Source of the DNA: Planctomycetota bacterium
GTDB lineage: Bacteria; Planctomycetota; Planctomycetia; Planctomycetales; Planctomycetaceae
NCBI GenBank assembly: GCA_030836185.1
Contig: JAURQH010000050.1
Coordinates: 124,001 to 188,000, forward strand
Direction: 5' to 3'
DNA: 64,000 nucleotides
The notes beneath the pieces are model-generated. The model saw nothing but the letters and a program-made list of their open reading frames with translations, was not told the origin of the DNA and did not search any database. Within the stretch, counting starts at the first letter, position 1. Each line of letters starts with the position of its first letter. The position numbers were made by a program, and so were the translations under genes. Below are positions 9,625 through 19,033 of this stretch, one piece after another.

Positions 9625-11265
9625 ATGTTCTTCACTCACATGACTCATCCCAGTTTCACCGTCCTTTGTCTATTGCTGACGACAATTGCATTCGGTCAAG
9701 AAGCGACGGTCACAGATGAAAATGTCACTGCTGGTCAAGAGGCTCCCCGTCTGTACTTGGTGAATGATGTCGAGATCATCATGAAGGACGGTCAGAGGCT
9801 GATTTTGCTTGCGGGGACCGCGATTGAGCGAGTGAATGGCCATGAAGAAGCAAATCAGACTCATATTCTGGTTTTGGGGGAAGAGCTTTCCATTCCAAGT
9901 GAGCAAGTGACACGGCGAGAAAATGTCGAAAGACAATTCCGCATTCGTGCGTTGATACCAATCCCCAAATCCATGAGACCGTGGGGGCGTTTTCTGCTCG
10001 AAGAAGAGCGATATCGTGAGGCTTCCGAAGTCTGGAAAAATATTGCCGACCGTTCTGGTTCGACTCCCAAGGACTTGTATCTCTGGTTAATGTCATGCAT
10101 TCAAAGTGAACAGTGGGAAGCCGCCCAGCAACCACTCGGCAAAATCATGGAATTGAAAGCGGGACCAAAGGAGAATCAACCGCCATTGGTCGGCGTAAGT
10201 TGGGATCATTTGCAGGCACTGCAAGGACTCTGTCATCTGCGCAATGGACGCCCCAAACTGGCCATTCGAGATCTTCGGGACGTGATCGAGACGCAGCCCA
10301 AAATCCTTTCCTATCAGATTTTACTCTTTGAAACATATCTTTCGTTGAATCGTTATGAAGAGGCCGTGGGCCTGGAACGCCAGATTGCCAATCTCTCTGG
10401 TGCAGATCCGATGATTATGAGCCAACTCAATCAGAAGGTTTGGACACTCTGTGATCTCATTGTCAACAAACTCGATGTTTCACAGAAATCTCTCCTTCAA
10501 CATTCACAGTTTCCTCTGCTGTTATCTGATCGAGAAACGACCACAACCGAACAGGCAGAGTTGGGTGTCGAGGCACTCCTGGCTCTCAATCAGAATCAGG
10601 CGGCCAATGAGTTTCTAGCAAGAGCGCGACAAAAGTTTTCCGACTCAAGGGAACTCAACTTTCTCGCCGGCGTCTCTGCTGCCATTCAGGGAGATTTCCG
10701 CAGAGCAGTCAGTGAGTTTGATCTGGTGATCGATCAATATCCCAACCACGAACAAGCCTATCAACATCGGGCTTCGATTTATTATCAAAATCGAGAGTAT
10801 GAGAAATCACGGCAAGATTACCATACAATCCTTAGGCTGAATCCTGAAAACGTCAATGCCTGGTACAGCGTTGCTCTTTGTCAATTGCGAGTAGGCCAAA
10901 CAGGCGAAGCGATCACCGTGCTGGAGATGATCACTGAAACATACCCTAATGATTATCGTCCCTGGAATTTGCTGAGTTGGACGTATTCCACATATCCCGA
11001 AGCCTCCTTTCGGAATGGTGATATGGCGATCTTGTGTGCCTTGCGTGCCAACGAACTCACAAACTTCAGCAACGCCGAGTTTCTCGACTCTCTGGCAGCC
11101 GCTTATGCCGAAGCTGGCCGGTATGATGACGCCATCTCAACTCAAATAGATGCCATCGACAAACTGCCGAACACTCCAAATCGCGCAGGGTTCCTCGAAC
11201 GCCTGGAGATGTATCGACACAATGAGCCATTCCGCGAAGATCCCAGGCACGGCGACTTCCGCTAG
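9625..11265 (+). CDS. Secreted TPR-repeat protein
   Basis: 546 residues. The N-terminus is a signal peptide (MTHPSFTVLCLLLTTIAFGQ if the second ATG at 9640 is used), cleaved probably after FGQ or just beyond. A short beta-like segment follows (VNDVEIIMKDGQRLILLAG, then LVLGEELSIPSEQV), and from about residue 130 to the end it is built of TPR-type helical hairpins (for example YQHRASIYYQNREYEKSRQD, NAWYSVALCQLRVGQTGEAI). This suggests an exported scaffold for protein contacts. The specific family is not recognised. It converges with the coiled-coil gene, with a terminator for the latter between them. Confidence 0.8.
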   Translation: MFFTHMTHPSFTVLCLLLTTIAFGQEATVTDENVTAGQEAPRLYLVNDVEIIMKDGQRLILLAGTAIERVNGHEEANQTHILVLGEELSIPSEQVTRRENVERQFRIRALIPIPKSMRPWGRFLLEEERYREASEVWKNIADRSGSTPKDLYLWLMSCIQSEQWEAAQQPLGKIMELKAGPKENQPPLVGVSWDHLQALQGLCHLRNGRPKLAIRDLRDVIETQPKILSYQILLFETYLSLNRYEEAVGLERQIANLSGADPMIMSQLNQKVWTLCDLIVNKLDVSQKSLLQHSQFPLLLSDRETTTTEQAELGVEALLALNQNQAANEFLARARQKFSDSRELNFLAGVSAAIQGDFRRAVSEFDLVIDQYPNHEQAYQHRASIYYQNREYEKSRQDYHTILRLNPENVNAWYSVALCQLRVGQTGEAITVLEMITETYPNDYRPWNLLSWTYSTYPEASFRNGDMAILCALRANELTNFSNAEFLDSLAAAYAEAGRYDDAISTQIDAIDKLPNTPNRAGFLERLEMYRHNEPFREDPRHGDFR

Positions 11266-11286
11266 TTTTCCAATGATGATCGGCGC

Positions 11287-11319
11287 AAAAAAACACCCGC
11301 TGAAATTGTCAGCGGGTGT
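11287..11319 (-). terminator. Intrinsic terminator for the coiled-coil/BRCT-like gene
   Basis: Read on the minus strand, an 11-base perfect stem (acacccgctga / tcagcgggtgt, positions 11293-11303 and 11309-11319) with a 5-base loop is followed directly by a run of seven T. It lies 32 bases past the stop of the minus-strand gene ending at 11351, and just after the end of the convergent TPR gene. Confidence 0.85.
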
Positions 11320-11350
11320 GAGATGCGAAAGGACTTCTTCTGTGGCCGAA

Positions 11351-12835
11351 TCAGCGAGGTGATTCGACATTTCGATTGCTTCCCGAGTATGCCCCGGATG
11401 TTGTTCCGCGTGAGACATTGTCTTTTCGTGAGCGACCACCGTCACGACGGGTCGTCATAATCCAAGGAATGTTTTCGCCCGGTCGCCAGAGACGACGTTG
11501 TGGTTTGTATCCCATGTAAGACAGGAAGTCATTCATTGTGATCACTCGCACGCCAGATTGCTGAGCTTCTTTTTTGATATCGTTGGCGAGTGAATGGACA
11601 CGCTGGATCGCAGCACGTTTCTGAGGATCTGGTTCTTTCAGTGGTTCGCCGATGTCACCCAGAACAACAAATTTGAAGTCGGAGGTGATTTCTTCTCCCG
11701 TTCGTTCTCCGCTTGGTAGAATTTCGTCTCCGACAAGTCCACCGGCATTCTGAATCGCCGTGATCAGAATTTTGCGGTCATCAATTTTATCCTGATCGAT
11801 ATCAAACTTACCGACCAGTGCAAAAGTTTCTTTCAAACCGGCTCGCCACAGCGGAGAGTAAATGGCATCTCCTCTGGCAATTGGTCGGGAATAGTCGCCC
11901 TCGTAGTCTCCTTCGCTAGTGATAGTTGCGATGGCACTTTCAGGCCCCAAGATATCAGTCACCATGATCGAAGCTTTGATGTCAGAAGTGCGACCGCCAA
12001 CATTTGAGATGTCTTTATTGTACACGCTGAACGTGGTTCCCGGCTTCAATTTCTGATCGCTTCCGAGATCGATGTAGACGCTTTTGTCTTCAAAAGCGAC
12101 AGAGGTCACATGGCCATCGGGAATATCAAAACTTTCGTCTCGTAAGTTATTCAATTCAGCAGTCAGCGACTCGTTCGTTTCGGTCAACTTGGAAACTTGA
12201 CCATCAAGGTCGTCGATTCGCAGGTTCAATTGCTCCTGCATTTTTTCGTAATCGATTTGCAGTTGCGAGTTCTTCTGTTGTTCGGCAAGCAACTGATTTC
12301 GGACGCTGTCAACTTCTTCTTTCTTCAACGAAATCAGGTTGACCTTTTCTTTTTCCGAATCTTCGCGTGCTTTGTCGTGAACATTTTCCTTCGCCGTGTA
12401 GACGTTCTGAAGGTTTACTTTTTCAGTATTAAGTTGAGTCTTAGAAGATTCCAGGTCGGCAATCAGGCGTTCATTGGCGTTGATCTCTTCTCGCATGCGT
12501 GCCAAGGTTTCAACAACGGTTGCCTGAGCAAACGGTCCGCCGAACTCCTGCATCTTGGCGTTGGTGAACCCAATGACTGTGTTCGGGTCTTGAGCATTCA
12601 CAGTACCGACATTGTCGAGCGTCGCTCCTAACGTCGATTTGAGTGCGGTGATTTGATCCAGATAGTTCCGCGAAGCAGCTTTCGAACTGTCCGCTTCTGC
12701 CTTGGCAGTGACCAGATCAGCAGATTGTTCGTTGTAGCTCTTATACATCAGGAATGTTGACACCATGAAGATCAACATCAGCACGGCACAAATAATCATG
12801 CCGATGTGGACGCCCGTTACTTTTCCCGAGGCCAT
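11351..12835 (-). CDS. Membrane-anchored coiled-coil protein with a BRCT-like C-terminal domain
   Basis: 494 residues. A short N-terminal tail (MASGKVTGVH) is followed by one membrane helix (about 9-31, IGMIICAVLMLIFMVSTFLM), then a long charged coiled coil (about 36-230, rich in E/K/Q heptads). A beta-rich segment follows (about 235-325: GHVTSVAFEDKSVYIDLGS, KPGTTFSVYNKD). Residues about 335-460 look like a BRCT fold (ALVGKFDID, ILITAIQNAGGLVGDEI, FKFVVLGDIGEP, GVRVITMNDFLSYMGY). The tail is Arg/Ser-rich. No enzyme motif is seen. The family looks like a conserved planctomycete protein of unknown role; the BRCT call is by eye. Confidence 0.75.
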   Translation of the reverse strand: MASGKVTGVHIGMIICAVLMLIFMVSTFLMYKSYNEQSADLVTAKAEADSSKAASRNYLDQITALKSTLGATLDNVGTVNAQDPNTVIGFTNAKMQEFGGPFAQATVVETLARMREEINANERLIADLESSKTQLNTEKVNLQNVYTAKENVHDKAREDSEKEKVNLISLKKEEVDSVRNQLLAEQQKNSQLQIDYEKMQEQLNLRIDDLDGQVSKLTETNESLTAELNNLRDESFDIPDGHVTSVAFEDKSVYIDLGSDQKLKPGTTFSVYNKDISNVGGRTSDIKASIMVTDILGPESAIATITSEGDYEGDYSRPIARGDAIYSPLWRAGLKETFALVGKFDIDQDKIDDRKILITAIQNAGGLVGDEILPSGERTGEEITSDFKFVVLGDIGEPLKEPDPQKRAAIQRVHSLANDIKKEAQQSGVRVITMNDFLSYMGYKPQRRLWRPGENIPWIMTTRRDGGRSRKDNVSRGTTSGAYSGSNRNVESPR

Positions 12836-13313
12836 AATACTTCCCCTGTAAGGTCAGTCTGCAATTGAAGTCATTGCTAAGTGTGTGTTCCGCCTGAAGA
12901 CTGGTGTTTTTCCGAATGGATGTGATCAGTCGTCGTTACGGACGGAATTGTGAATTCTGGTCGTTCCGTCAATATACCGATTCCCGGATCCTTGAGAGGT
13001 CTCTCCAGTCTAAATCGGTGAACCCTCAAGTCAAGATGTAACCGAAACTTGTACCCATTCGGGACAAACTCTGTCTGTGTAGCCCCTAAAATCGGCCTGA
13101 AAGGAGATTTCACCTCCATTCAAAGCTCTTGTCGAGACCGTTCCACCGTGGCATCACCGTCTCAAAGCCGACATAATGGGCACACAACTATCAGTTTCGA
13201 CCATCCGCAAGGTCGGCAATAGATGTCGTTAAACTATTCCGGCTGTGTGGATTACGCAAATTCTTACGACTCTTTCAAGATCATTATTGGAAGAAACGGA
13301 AAACTCGAACATC
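12836..13313. other. 478-base divergent intergenic region upstream of polA
   Basis: Lies between the start of the coiled-coil gene (minus) and the chosen start of polA (plus), so it should contain promoters for both. Open frames inside it have no recognisable protein features. No strong hairpin or clear -35/-10 pair was picked out by eye. Confidence 0.5.
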
Positions 13314-16007
13314 ATGGCTGATGAAACCCTCTACCTAGTCGATGTCTTCAACCTGATGTTTCAGGTCTTTCATGGCATTCCCCCCATGACGGGGCCAAAA
13401 GGACAGCCCACAAATGCCGTTTTTGGCTTCACACGCGATCTGATGAACCTGATCGAAAAACAGCCGAGTCACTTGGTTTGTGCGATGGATGTCTCTGGAC
13501 CGGGAGTCCGAAACGACATTTACGGCGAGTACAAAGCCAATCGCTCCGAGATGCCCGAAGACCTTCGGCCACAGGTTTCTCTCATTGAAGAGGTGATCGC
13601 CGGACTCAATGTTCCTGCGGTCTCTTGCACGGGTTGGGAAGCCGATGATGTTATTGCCACTTTGACAAAACGAGCCGTCGATGCCGGAATGAATGTCTGC
13701 ATTGTCACCAGTGACAAAGATAACCGACAACTGATCGGCCCGAAGGTGCGGATGTATAATTCGCGTAAGGACATATTCCTTGATGAAGCGGCCCTGATGG
13801 AGGATTGGGGTATTCGCCCCAATCAGGTGATCGACTATCAGGCATTGGTTGGCGATTCGGTTGATAACATCCCCGGCGTTCCCCTCGTGGGGCCGAAGAA
13901 AGCCAAAGCACTCATCGATGAGTTCGGGACACTTGATGAGATCCTTGCAAATGCCGACAAGGCTCCCGGCAAAAAGCTGAAAGAGAATCTGGTCAACTTT
14001 GCCGATCAGGCCCGTGTCAGCCGCGTTTTGGTCACTCTCAAACAAGATCTACCACTGGATTTTGATCTGGAATCGGCAAGAGTCACCCCTCCCAATCACG
14101 AGAAGTTGTTGGGACTGTTTCAGGATCTCGGCTTTCGTCGTCTCACCGAAAAAATGCAAGCGGGACTATCTGGAGACAAACCGCAGGAAAAAATTGAACG
14201 CAAGTGGGAACAGGTCGATACAGCCGCCAAGTTTAAGACGTTTGTCAAAGAACTAAAATCACAGACCAAGATTTGTGTCGACCTGGAAACGACCAGTCTC
14301 GATTCGCGGTCGGCTGAGATTGTGGGTTGGGCCGTCAGTTGGAAAATCGGACAAGGTTACTATCTTCCCGTACAAGGCCCGGCGGGACAGAAAACTCTCG
14401 ATTCGCAAGAAGTCGCCGATGTCATGTCACCGCTGTTGTCTGACCCTGACATCACCATCGTCAATCAGAACATCAAGTACGACATGATTGTGATGAAACG
14501 AATCGGCTTGGAAGTCCGCGGACTGGGCGTTGATCCGATGGTCGGCGATTACTTGCTCGATGCGGGAGCCCGCAGTCATTCTCTGAATACGATTGCCGAG
14601 AAATATCTCGACCACCGCATGATCCCGATCAGTGACCTGATTGGGAAAGGCAAAAAGCAAAAACAGATGTTCGAAGTCGATGTCGAAAAAGCGGCCGAGT
14701 ACGCCGCCGAAGATGCAGACATTTCGTTCGAGTTAGCAGGGATCATCGAACAGAAACTCAAAGACGAAAACCTGTTCGATTTGTATTGGGATCTCGAACG
14801 ACCGCTAATCCATGTCTTGACGGATATGGAGTTTTTGGGCATCCGTGTCAACGCGGAAGAACTTAAAGAGCAAAGTGCCGAACTGGGCGGTCGGCTCGAA
14901 GTGCTCGTCCATGAAATTTACGAACTCGCCGAGGAGGAGTTTAACATTGATTCCCCCAAGCAGTTGCGAGTGATTTTGTTTGACAAACTCGGTCTCCCCG
15001 TACAAAAGCGGACAAAGACCGGGCCGAGCACCGATCAGGAAGTGCTCGAAACACTCGCCACCCTGCACGAGCTCCCCGAGAAAATCATCGAGCATCGACA
15101 GCTTTCGAAACTCAAAGGCACCTACCTCGATGCCCTTCCCGACTTGGTCAACTCACAAACCGGCCGCATCCATGCGTCTTTCAATCAGGTCGTCGCGGCG
15201 ACCGGACGACTCTCATCGAGTGATCCCAACCTGCAAAACATTCCCATTCGTCGAGAAGAAGGACGACGCATCCGCAAAGCGTTTCTTCCCGGCCATGACG
15301 ACTGGCTGCTGCTGTGTGCCGACTATTCGCAAATCGAATTGCGTATGCTGGCTCACTTCAGTGGTGATGCCGAACTCACCAAGGCATATCAGGAAGGACT
15401 CGATATTCATACCGCTGTCGCGGCGGAAGTCTTCAATGTTGAACCGGAAGAGGTCAGCAAAGAGGAACGGCGGATCGCCAAAGCGGTCAACTTCGGCGTC
15501 ATCTACGGACAATCTCCCTTTGGTCTCGCCAAATCGCTCGGCATCCCGCAACATGACGCAGCCGAATTCATCGACAATTACTTCGCACAGTTCAGCCGTA
15601 TTGAAGACTTCCTGTTGGAGCTTCTCAAAGATTGTGCGAACAAAGGCTACGCGGAAACAATCCTCGGACGTCGTCGAGAAATACAAGGCATCCGTCAACT
15701 CGAAGGACGCCAGCGCAATATGCCCGAACGGACGGCTATCAACACCGTTATTCAAGGTTCGGCGGCCGACTTGATCAAAAAGGCGATGTTGAGTGTAGCG
15801 GCGAGACTCAAAAAAACGCCCGAGATGGGGAACTTACTGTTACAGATTCACGACGAACTGGTCTTCGAATGCCCCAGCGATCAGTTGCCAACATTGGCGG
15901 TGATGGTCAAACAGGAAATGGAGTCGGCGCTGAAGTTGGATGTTCCATTGGTGGTGGACCTGGCCGCCGGTCCAAACTGGTACGATCTTGAGAAGGTCGA
16001 AATTTGA
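13314..16007 (+). CDS. polA: DNA polymerase I
   Basis: 897 residues from the ATG at 13314 (MADETLYLVDVFNLMFQVFHG); the frame is open from a GTG/ATG-type start at 13245 but the shorter start matches the family. Order: 5'-3' flap nuclease (1 to about 290, with TSDKDNRQLI and the helix-3-turn VGDSVDNIPGVPLVGPKKA), 3'-5' exonuclease (about 305-490) with the metal-binding D323-L-E325 intact, and the polymerase. Polymerase motif A is DYSQIELRMLAHFSGD (D670), motif B is AKAVNFGVIYGQS, motif C is IHDELVFE (D847, E848). The proofreading domain appears active since DxE is kept and YAAEDADISFELA supplies the last aspartate. It does Okazaki-fragment maturation and repair synthesis. Confidence 0.96.
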   Translation: MADETLYLVDVFNLMFQVFHGIPPMTGPKGQPTNAVFGFTRDLMNLIEKQPSHLVCAMDVSGPGVRNDIYGEYKANRSEMPEDLRPQVSLIEEVIAGLNVPAVSCTGWEADDVIATLTKRAVDAGMNVCIVTSDKDNRQLIGPKVRMYNSRKDIFLDEAALMEDWGIRPNQVIDYQALVGDSVDNIPGVPLVGPKKAKALIDEFGTLDEILANADKAPGKKLKENLVNFADQARVSRVLVTLKQDLPLDFDLESARVTPPNHEKLLGLFQDLGFRRLTEKMQAGLSGDKPQEKIERKWEQVDTAAKFKTFVKELKSQTKICVDLETTSLDSRSAEIVGWAVSWKIGQGYYLPVQGPAGQKTLDSQEVADVMSPLLSDPDITIVNQNIKYDMIVMKRIGLEVRGLGVDPMVGDYLLDAGARSHSLNTIAEKYLDHRMIPISDLIGKGKKQKQMFEVDVEKAAEYAAEDADISFELAGIIEQKLKDENLFDLYWDLERPLIHVLTDMEFLGIRVNAEELKEQSAELGGRLEVLVHEIYELAEEEFNIDSPKQLRVILFDKLGLPVQKRTKTGPSTDQEVLETLATLHELPEKIIEHRQLSKLKGTYLDALPDLVNSQTGRIHASFNQVVAATGRLSSSDPNLQNIPIRREEGRRIRKAFLPGHDDWLLLCADYSQIELRMLAHFSGDAELTKAYQEGLDIHTAVAAEVFNVEPEEVSKEERRIAKAVNFGVIYGQSPFGLAKSLGIPQHDAAEFIDNYFAQFSRIEDFLLELLKDCANKGYAETILGRRREIQGIRQLEGRQRNMPERTAINTVIQGSAADLIKKAMLSVAARLKKTPEMGNLLLQIHDELVFECPSDQLPTLAVMVKQEMESALKLDVPLVVDLAAGPNWYDLEKVEI

Positions 16008-16087
16008 AGAAATCGCAGAGGGGACCAACCTGCGATGAGTGTCGAGACGCCTCTCATTCCCGAACACTCAACCGCCGTTTCAAGATG

Positions 16088-16163
16088 TCAAGATTCGGAG
16101 ATTCGGGGACACACCTTGACCGAATGTTGACCAAATGTTGAATCAAATCTTCCCGAATCTTGA
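16088..16163. repeat. 11-base inverted repeat flanking a 54-base spacer
   Basis: tcaagattcgg at 16088-16098 is matched exactly by its reverse complement ccgaatcttga at 16153-16163. A second copy of the agattcggg core at 16099-16107 can pair with the same right arm, so two alternative stems are possible. It lies 80 bases after the polA stop. Confidence 0.5.
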
Positions 16164-16383
16164 TTCCGTATCTCCCATACTCTTGAGCAAGTGGTTGAAG
16201 CCATTCTGTTTGCGTCGATCTTCATTTTGTGAAGGCGTGTGGTTTTTTGTGGGTGCGCATTTTCCACGTCACGCGAGATCGCCCTCTTTCTCACGTTGCA
16301 GTGGTCGTCATTGTTGAACACGCTGCTGGCTGAATCACAGGTGTGGCTTTGGACGAACGTAGTGAGCCCCCAAATCCCTGGTT

Positions 16384-16411
16384 CTGTGGGTGACCTGTCG
16401 GTCATCCACAG
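16384..16411. repeat. Hairpin, 12-base stem with one mismatch and 4-base loop
   Basis: Left arm ctgtgggtgacc (16384-16395), loop tgtc, right arm ggtcatccacag (16400-16411). On RNA the single mismatch is a G-U or A-C type pair depending on strand. No T-run follows. It resembles a dispersed intergenic hairpin, but only this copy was seen in the window. Confidence 0.55.
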
Positions 16412-16470
16412 CCACCCAAGCAATACACACCACGCTCGTACAAATCACCTGCGACACACAATGACACTTG

Positions 16471-16506
16471 AACCAGCCCCAACTGCTTGCGCAGTAGGGC
16501 TAGGTT
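16471..16506. repeat. Interrupted hairpin with three stem blocks
   Basis: Stem blocks are aacc/ggtt, agccc/gggct and actgc/gcagt, closed by a 4-base loop ttgc (16487-16490), with one- or two-base bulges between blocks. Its nested arrangement is unlikely in random sequence. It sits 60 bases after the previous hairpin and 278 bases before the next gene. Confidence 0.5.
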
Positions 16507-16783
16507 GATGTTGTCATGACGTTCAAATTGCCAAAGATCGATTCGCTGTCTGGCGAACCACGAACGCTAACTCTGGTAGATCACAATTGGCAAGACGAGT
16601 TTGAGAAATCAGTTATTTGACGCAAAGACGAAATGAGAAGATACGATGAATACAAACTCGAACAGACGCTGGGGAATTGACGGGCTTGGCATCGGTATTT
16701 AGGATTTATCAACACTTGCTTGAGTACTCATTTTTTTCGCTGCACCGAAAATGAAGGTGTGATTTTTGGTTTGAGATTTATCC

Positions 16784-18883
16784 ATGACGACTTCCATCGA
16801 ATCTGCCATCTCGACCAGTGATCAAAGATCGGTGAATTTCTGGATCGTCAACTGGTGGCAAGATCTTTTGTGGTTTGTCGCTCCGCCTCTGTTTCTGGTT
16901 CCTTTATTTGCCATGTTGTTACAGCGGATGCCGCTTGAACAACTCTCTTTGTTGGTGGTGACGTTTGGCGCGGTGGGCCATCACCTGCCAGGCATGATAC
17001 GCGCTTATGGAGACACACAACTTTTCCAGCGTTATCGGATTCGCTTTATTGTGGCTCCGATATTTTTGTTGACAGTCTCGATCTACTACTCCTACCACCG
17101 ACCCGATGCCTTGGGAGTCCTCTTGGTCTTATGGGGTTTCTGGCATTCGCAGGCTCAGGTTTATGGTTTCTTGCGAATCTATGATTCCAAGGTGGGGCAG
17201 ACCGATCAGAGTTCAGTTTGGGTAGATCGCTTGTTGTGCGTGAGTTGGTTTGGTGGCGCTATTGCGATGTCTGACGGTCGACTGACCGATTTCTTGAAAG
17301 TCTATTATCGCTCAGGCGGAGTCCCTGTTAACGCGGGATTGATCAATACAGTCCGGTTGGGCCTGATGGGCCTGATGGCTGTTTCGTTGGCACTCTTTCT
17401 GTTTCGACTCTTGACGCTATGGAAAGCCGGAAGCTCACCCAATCCGGTTAAATTACTGTCCATCGCTTTGAGTATTGGATTTTGGTGGTATTGCATGGTG
17501 GGCGTCCGCAATGTCATTCTCGGAGTCGCGTTGTACGAGGTGTTTCACGACATCCAATACTTGGCAATTGTCTGGTTTTTTAATCGTCGGCGTGTCACGA
17601 CCGGAAAATCTCCCGGCTGGGTCACCCGTTTTCTGTTTCAACCGCGCATTCGCTTGGTGGTCTTGTACGTCGCGCTAGTCGTCGCTTACGGTGCTGGTAG
17701 CCTTCTGACCAAGAACCTGGATGCTTCTGTTCTGCAAACCGTTTTGTCGGGTTTATTCGCCGCATCGGGATTTCTGCATTTCTATTACGACGGCTTTATC
17801 TGGCGAATACGTGATAAGGATACGAGTGAAACTTTGGGGGTGGTTAATTTCAATCGTCCTGCTGCCTTGATCGGCAACCTCTCTCAGTACAAGCATGCGA
17901 CATTGTGGTTGTTGTTTGTAATTCCTTTAATCGTGTTGTCTGTCAGTTCTGAATCTTCCGATGTTCATGGACAGGTGGTACAATCGTTACCTGATAGCGA
18001 TGATGCACATCTCAATTATGCTTCCGAACTTCTCGAGATGGGAGAGTTGAGTCAAGCTGAACACCATGCACGCATTGCCTTAAATATGAATGCGGACTGG
18101 TCGAAACCGTGGCACATTTTGGGCGAGATATCGCTCGCTCGAAATGACCCCAAACACGCTCTCGGATTTTTCGATAAAGCCATCGAATTTGAACCCTTCA
18201 ACGCGATCACTCAATTCAATCGTGGCGACGCTCTCATCAAGCTGAATCGAATACCCGAAGGGGTGGCGGCGTATGAAGAAGCTTCACGACTCGATCCCAC
18301 CTATGAATCCAGCGCGTTCAACAATCTCGGGGTCGCTTTACTCTCATCGGGTGCCCCGGAAGACGCAGAGAACGCATTCCAACAGGCCATCGCCTCTGAT
18401 CCGTCCGATCTCGATGCACGCTTAAATCTCGCCCAAACACTCTCGCAATTACAGCGATATCAGGAAGCGACTGAAATCTATCGTGATGTCATCAGCAATC
18501 GTCCCGATTACTCTCCGCCATATGCGTCATTGGTTCAACTCTTGATCATGCAGCAACGATTTCAAGCAGCCGAGCAAGTCATCGCGCGACACCAGAAATA
18601 CTTTCTCGGAGACATCACCGGAGACACACTGGAGGGTTTTCTGTTGCTCTCACAGAACCAACTTTCGTCTGCCGAAACAAGTTTTCAGAGTGTATTACAG
18701 ATCGATCCTCATGACTTCAAAGCCCGCTATGGGTTGACCCAACTGCGAATTCAGCAAAACCGAATTTCTGATGCTCAGACTCTCGTCAATGAGATGGAAC
18801 ATCAAAGCCCCCTAAGTCGCAGTCAATTTCAGATGATACGACAATTGCGTCGGCATATTGCGCAATCTCAACTGGCTGAATAG
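16784..18883 (+). CDS. Polytopic membrane protein with conserved-looking membrane histidines fused to C-terminal TPRs
   Basis: 699 residues. Residues 20-390 carry roughly eight to nine membrane helices. Histidines lie in or next to these: H66-H67 (GAVGHHLPGMIRAYG), H121 (WGFWHSQAQVYGFLRIYD), H255 (YEVFHDIQYLAIVWFF) and H332 (SGFLHFYYDGFIWRIRD), with D257 and D336 nearby. Such spacing would suit a metal or heme site in an integral membrane enzyme, but I do not recognise the family. From about residue 395 to the end there are TPRs (HLNYASELLEMGELSQAEHH, AFNNLGVALLSSGAPEDAEN). It has a 776-base gene-free region upstream and appears to be monocistronic. Confidence 0.75.
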   Translation: MTTSIESAISTSDQRSVNFWIVNWWQDLLWFVAPPLFLVPLFAMLLQRMPLEQLSLLVVTFGAVGHHLPGMIRAYGDTQLFQRYRIRFIVAPIFLLTVSIYYSYHRPDALGVLLVLWGFWHSQAQVYGFLRIYDSKVGQTDQSSVWVDRLLCVSWFGGAIAMSDGRLTDFLKVYYRSGGVPVNAGLINTVRLGLMGLMAVSLALFLFRLLTLWKAGSSPNPVKLLSIALSIGFWWYCMVGVRNVILGVALYEVFHDIQYLAIVWFFNRRRVTTGKSPGWVTRFLFQPRIRLVVLYVALVVAYGAGSLLTKNLDASVLQTVLSGLFAASGFLHFYYDGFIWRIRDKDTSETLGVVNFNRPAALIGNLSQYKHATLWLLFVIPLIVLSVSSESSDVHGQVVQSLPDSDDAHLNYASELLEMGELSQAEHHARIALNMNADWSKPWHILGEISLARNDPKHALGFFDKAIEFEPFNAITQFNRGDALIKLNRIPEGVAAYEEASRLDPTYESSAFNNLGVALLSSGAPEDAENAFQQAIASDPSDLDARLNLAQTLSQLQRYQEATEIYRDVISNRPDYSPPYASLVQLLIMQQRFQAAEQVIARHQKYFLGDITGDTLEGFLLLSQNQLSSAETSFQSVLQIDPHDFKARYGLTQLRIQQNRISDAQTLVNEMEHQSPLSRSQFQMIRQLRRHIAQSQLAE

Positions 18884-19033
18884 ACGTTGAAAATTGGAGC
18901 CGACGACGGAAGTCGGCAGGGGATCGCGGAGAAGACGTTCAAGAAATATTGAAATCGTATAAGTCTGATAGCACTTCAAATTTCCCATTCACATCAGGGT
19001 TGGTTTATCTTATGGTAGAGAGACCTGCCTTTT

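Larger units (their letters stand above)
16008..16783. other. 776-base gene-free region with several inverted repeats
   Basis: No open frame in this stretch carries recognisable protein features. It holds an 11-base inverted repeat with a long spacer (16088-16098 and 16153-16163), an imperfect 12-base hairpin (16384-16411) and an interrupted hairpin (16471-16506). The first part also has short direct repeats of the kind aatgttga. It may encode a structured RNA or be a decayed element. Confidence 0.5.

Noticed and set aside
12877-13119. 80-codon minus-strand open frame before polA
   Set aside because: No family features, odd composition and location in a divergent promoter region.
14980-15774. 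264-codon plus-strand open frame
   Set aside because: Overlaps polA's polymerase domain in another frame and is rich in Ser/Arg/Pro as expected of a shadow frame.
16088-16423. 111-codon minus-strand open frame after polA
   Set aside because: It runs through inverted repeats and has no recognisable protein features.
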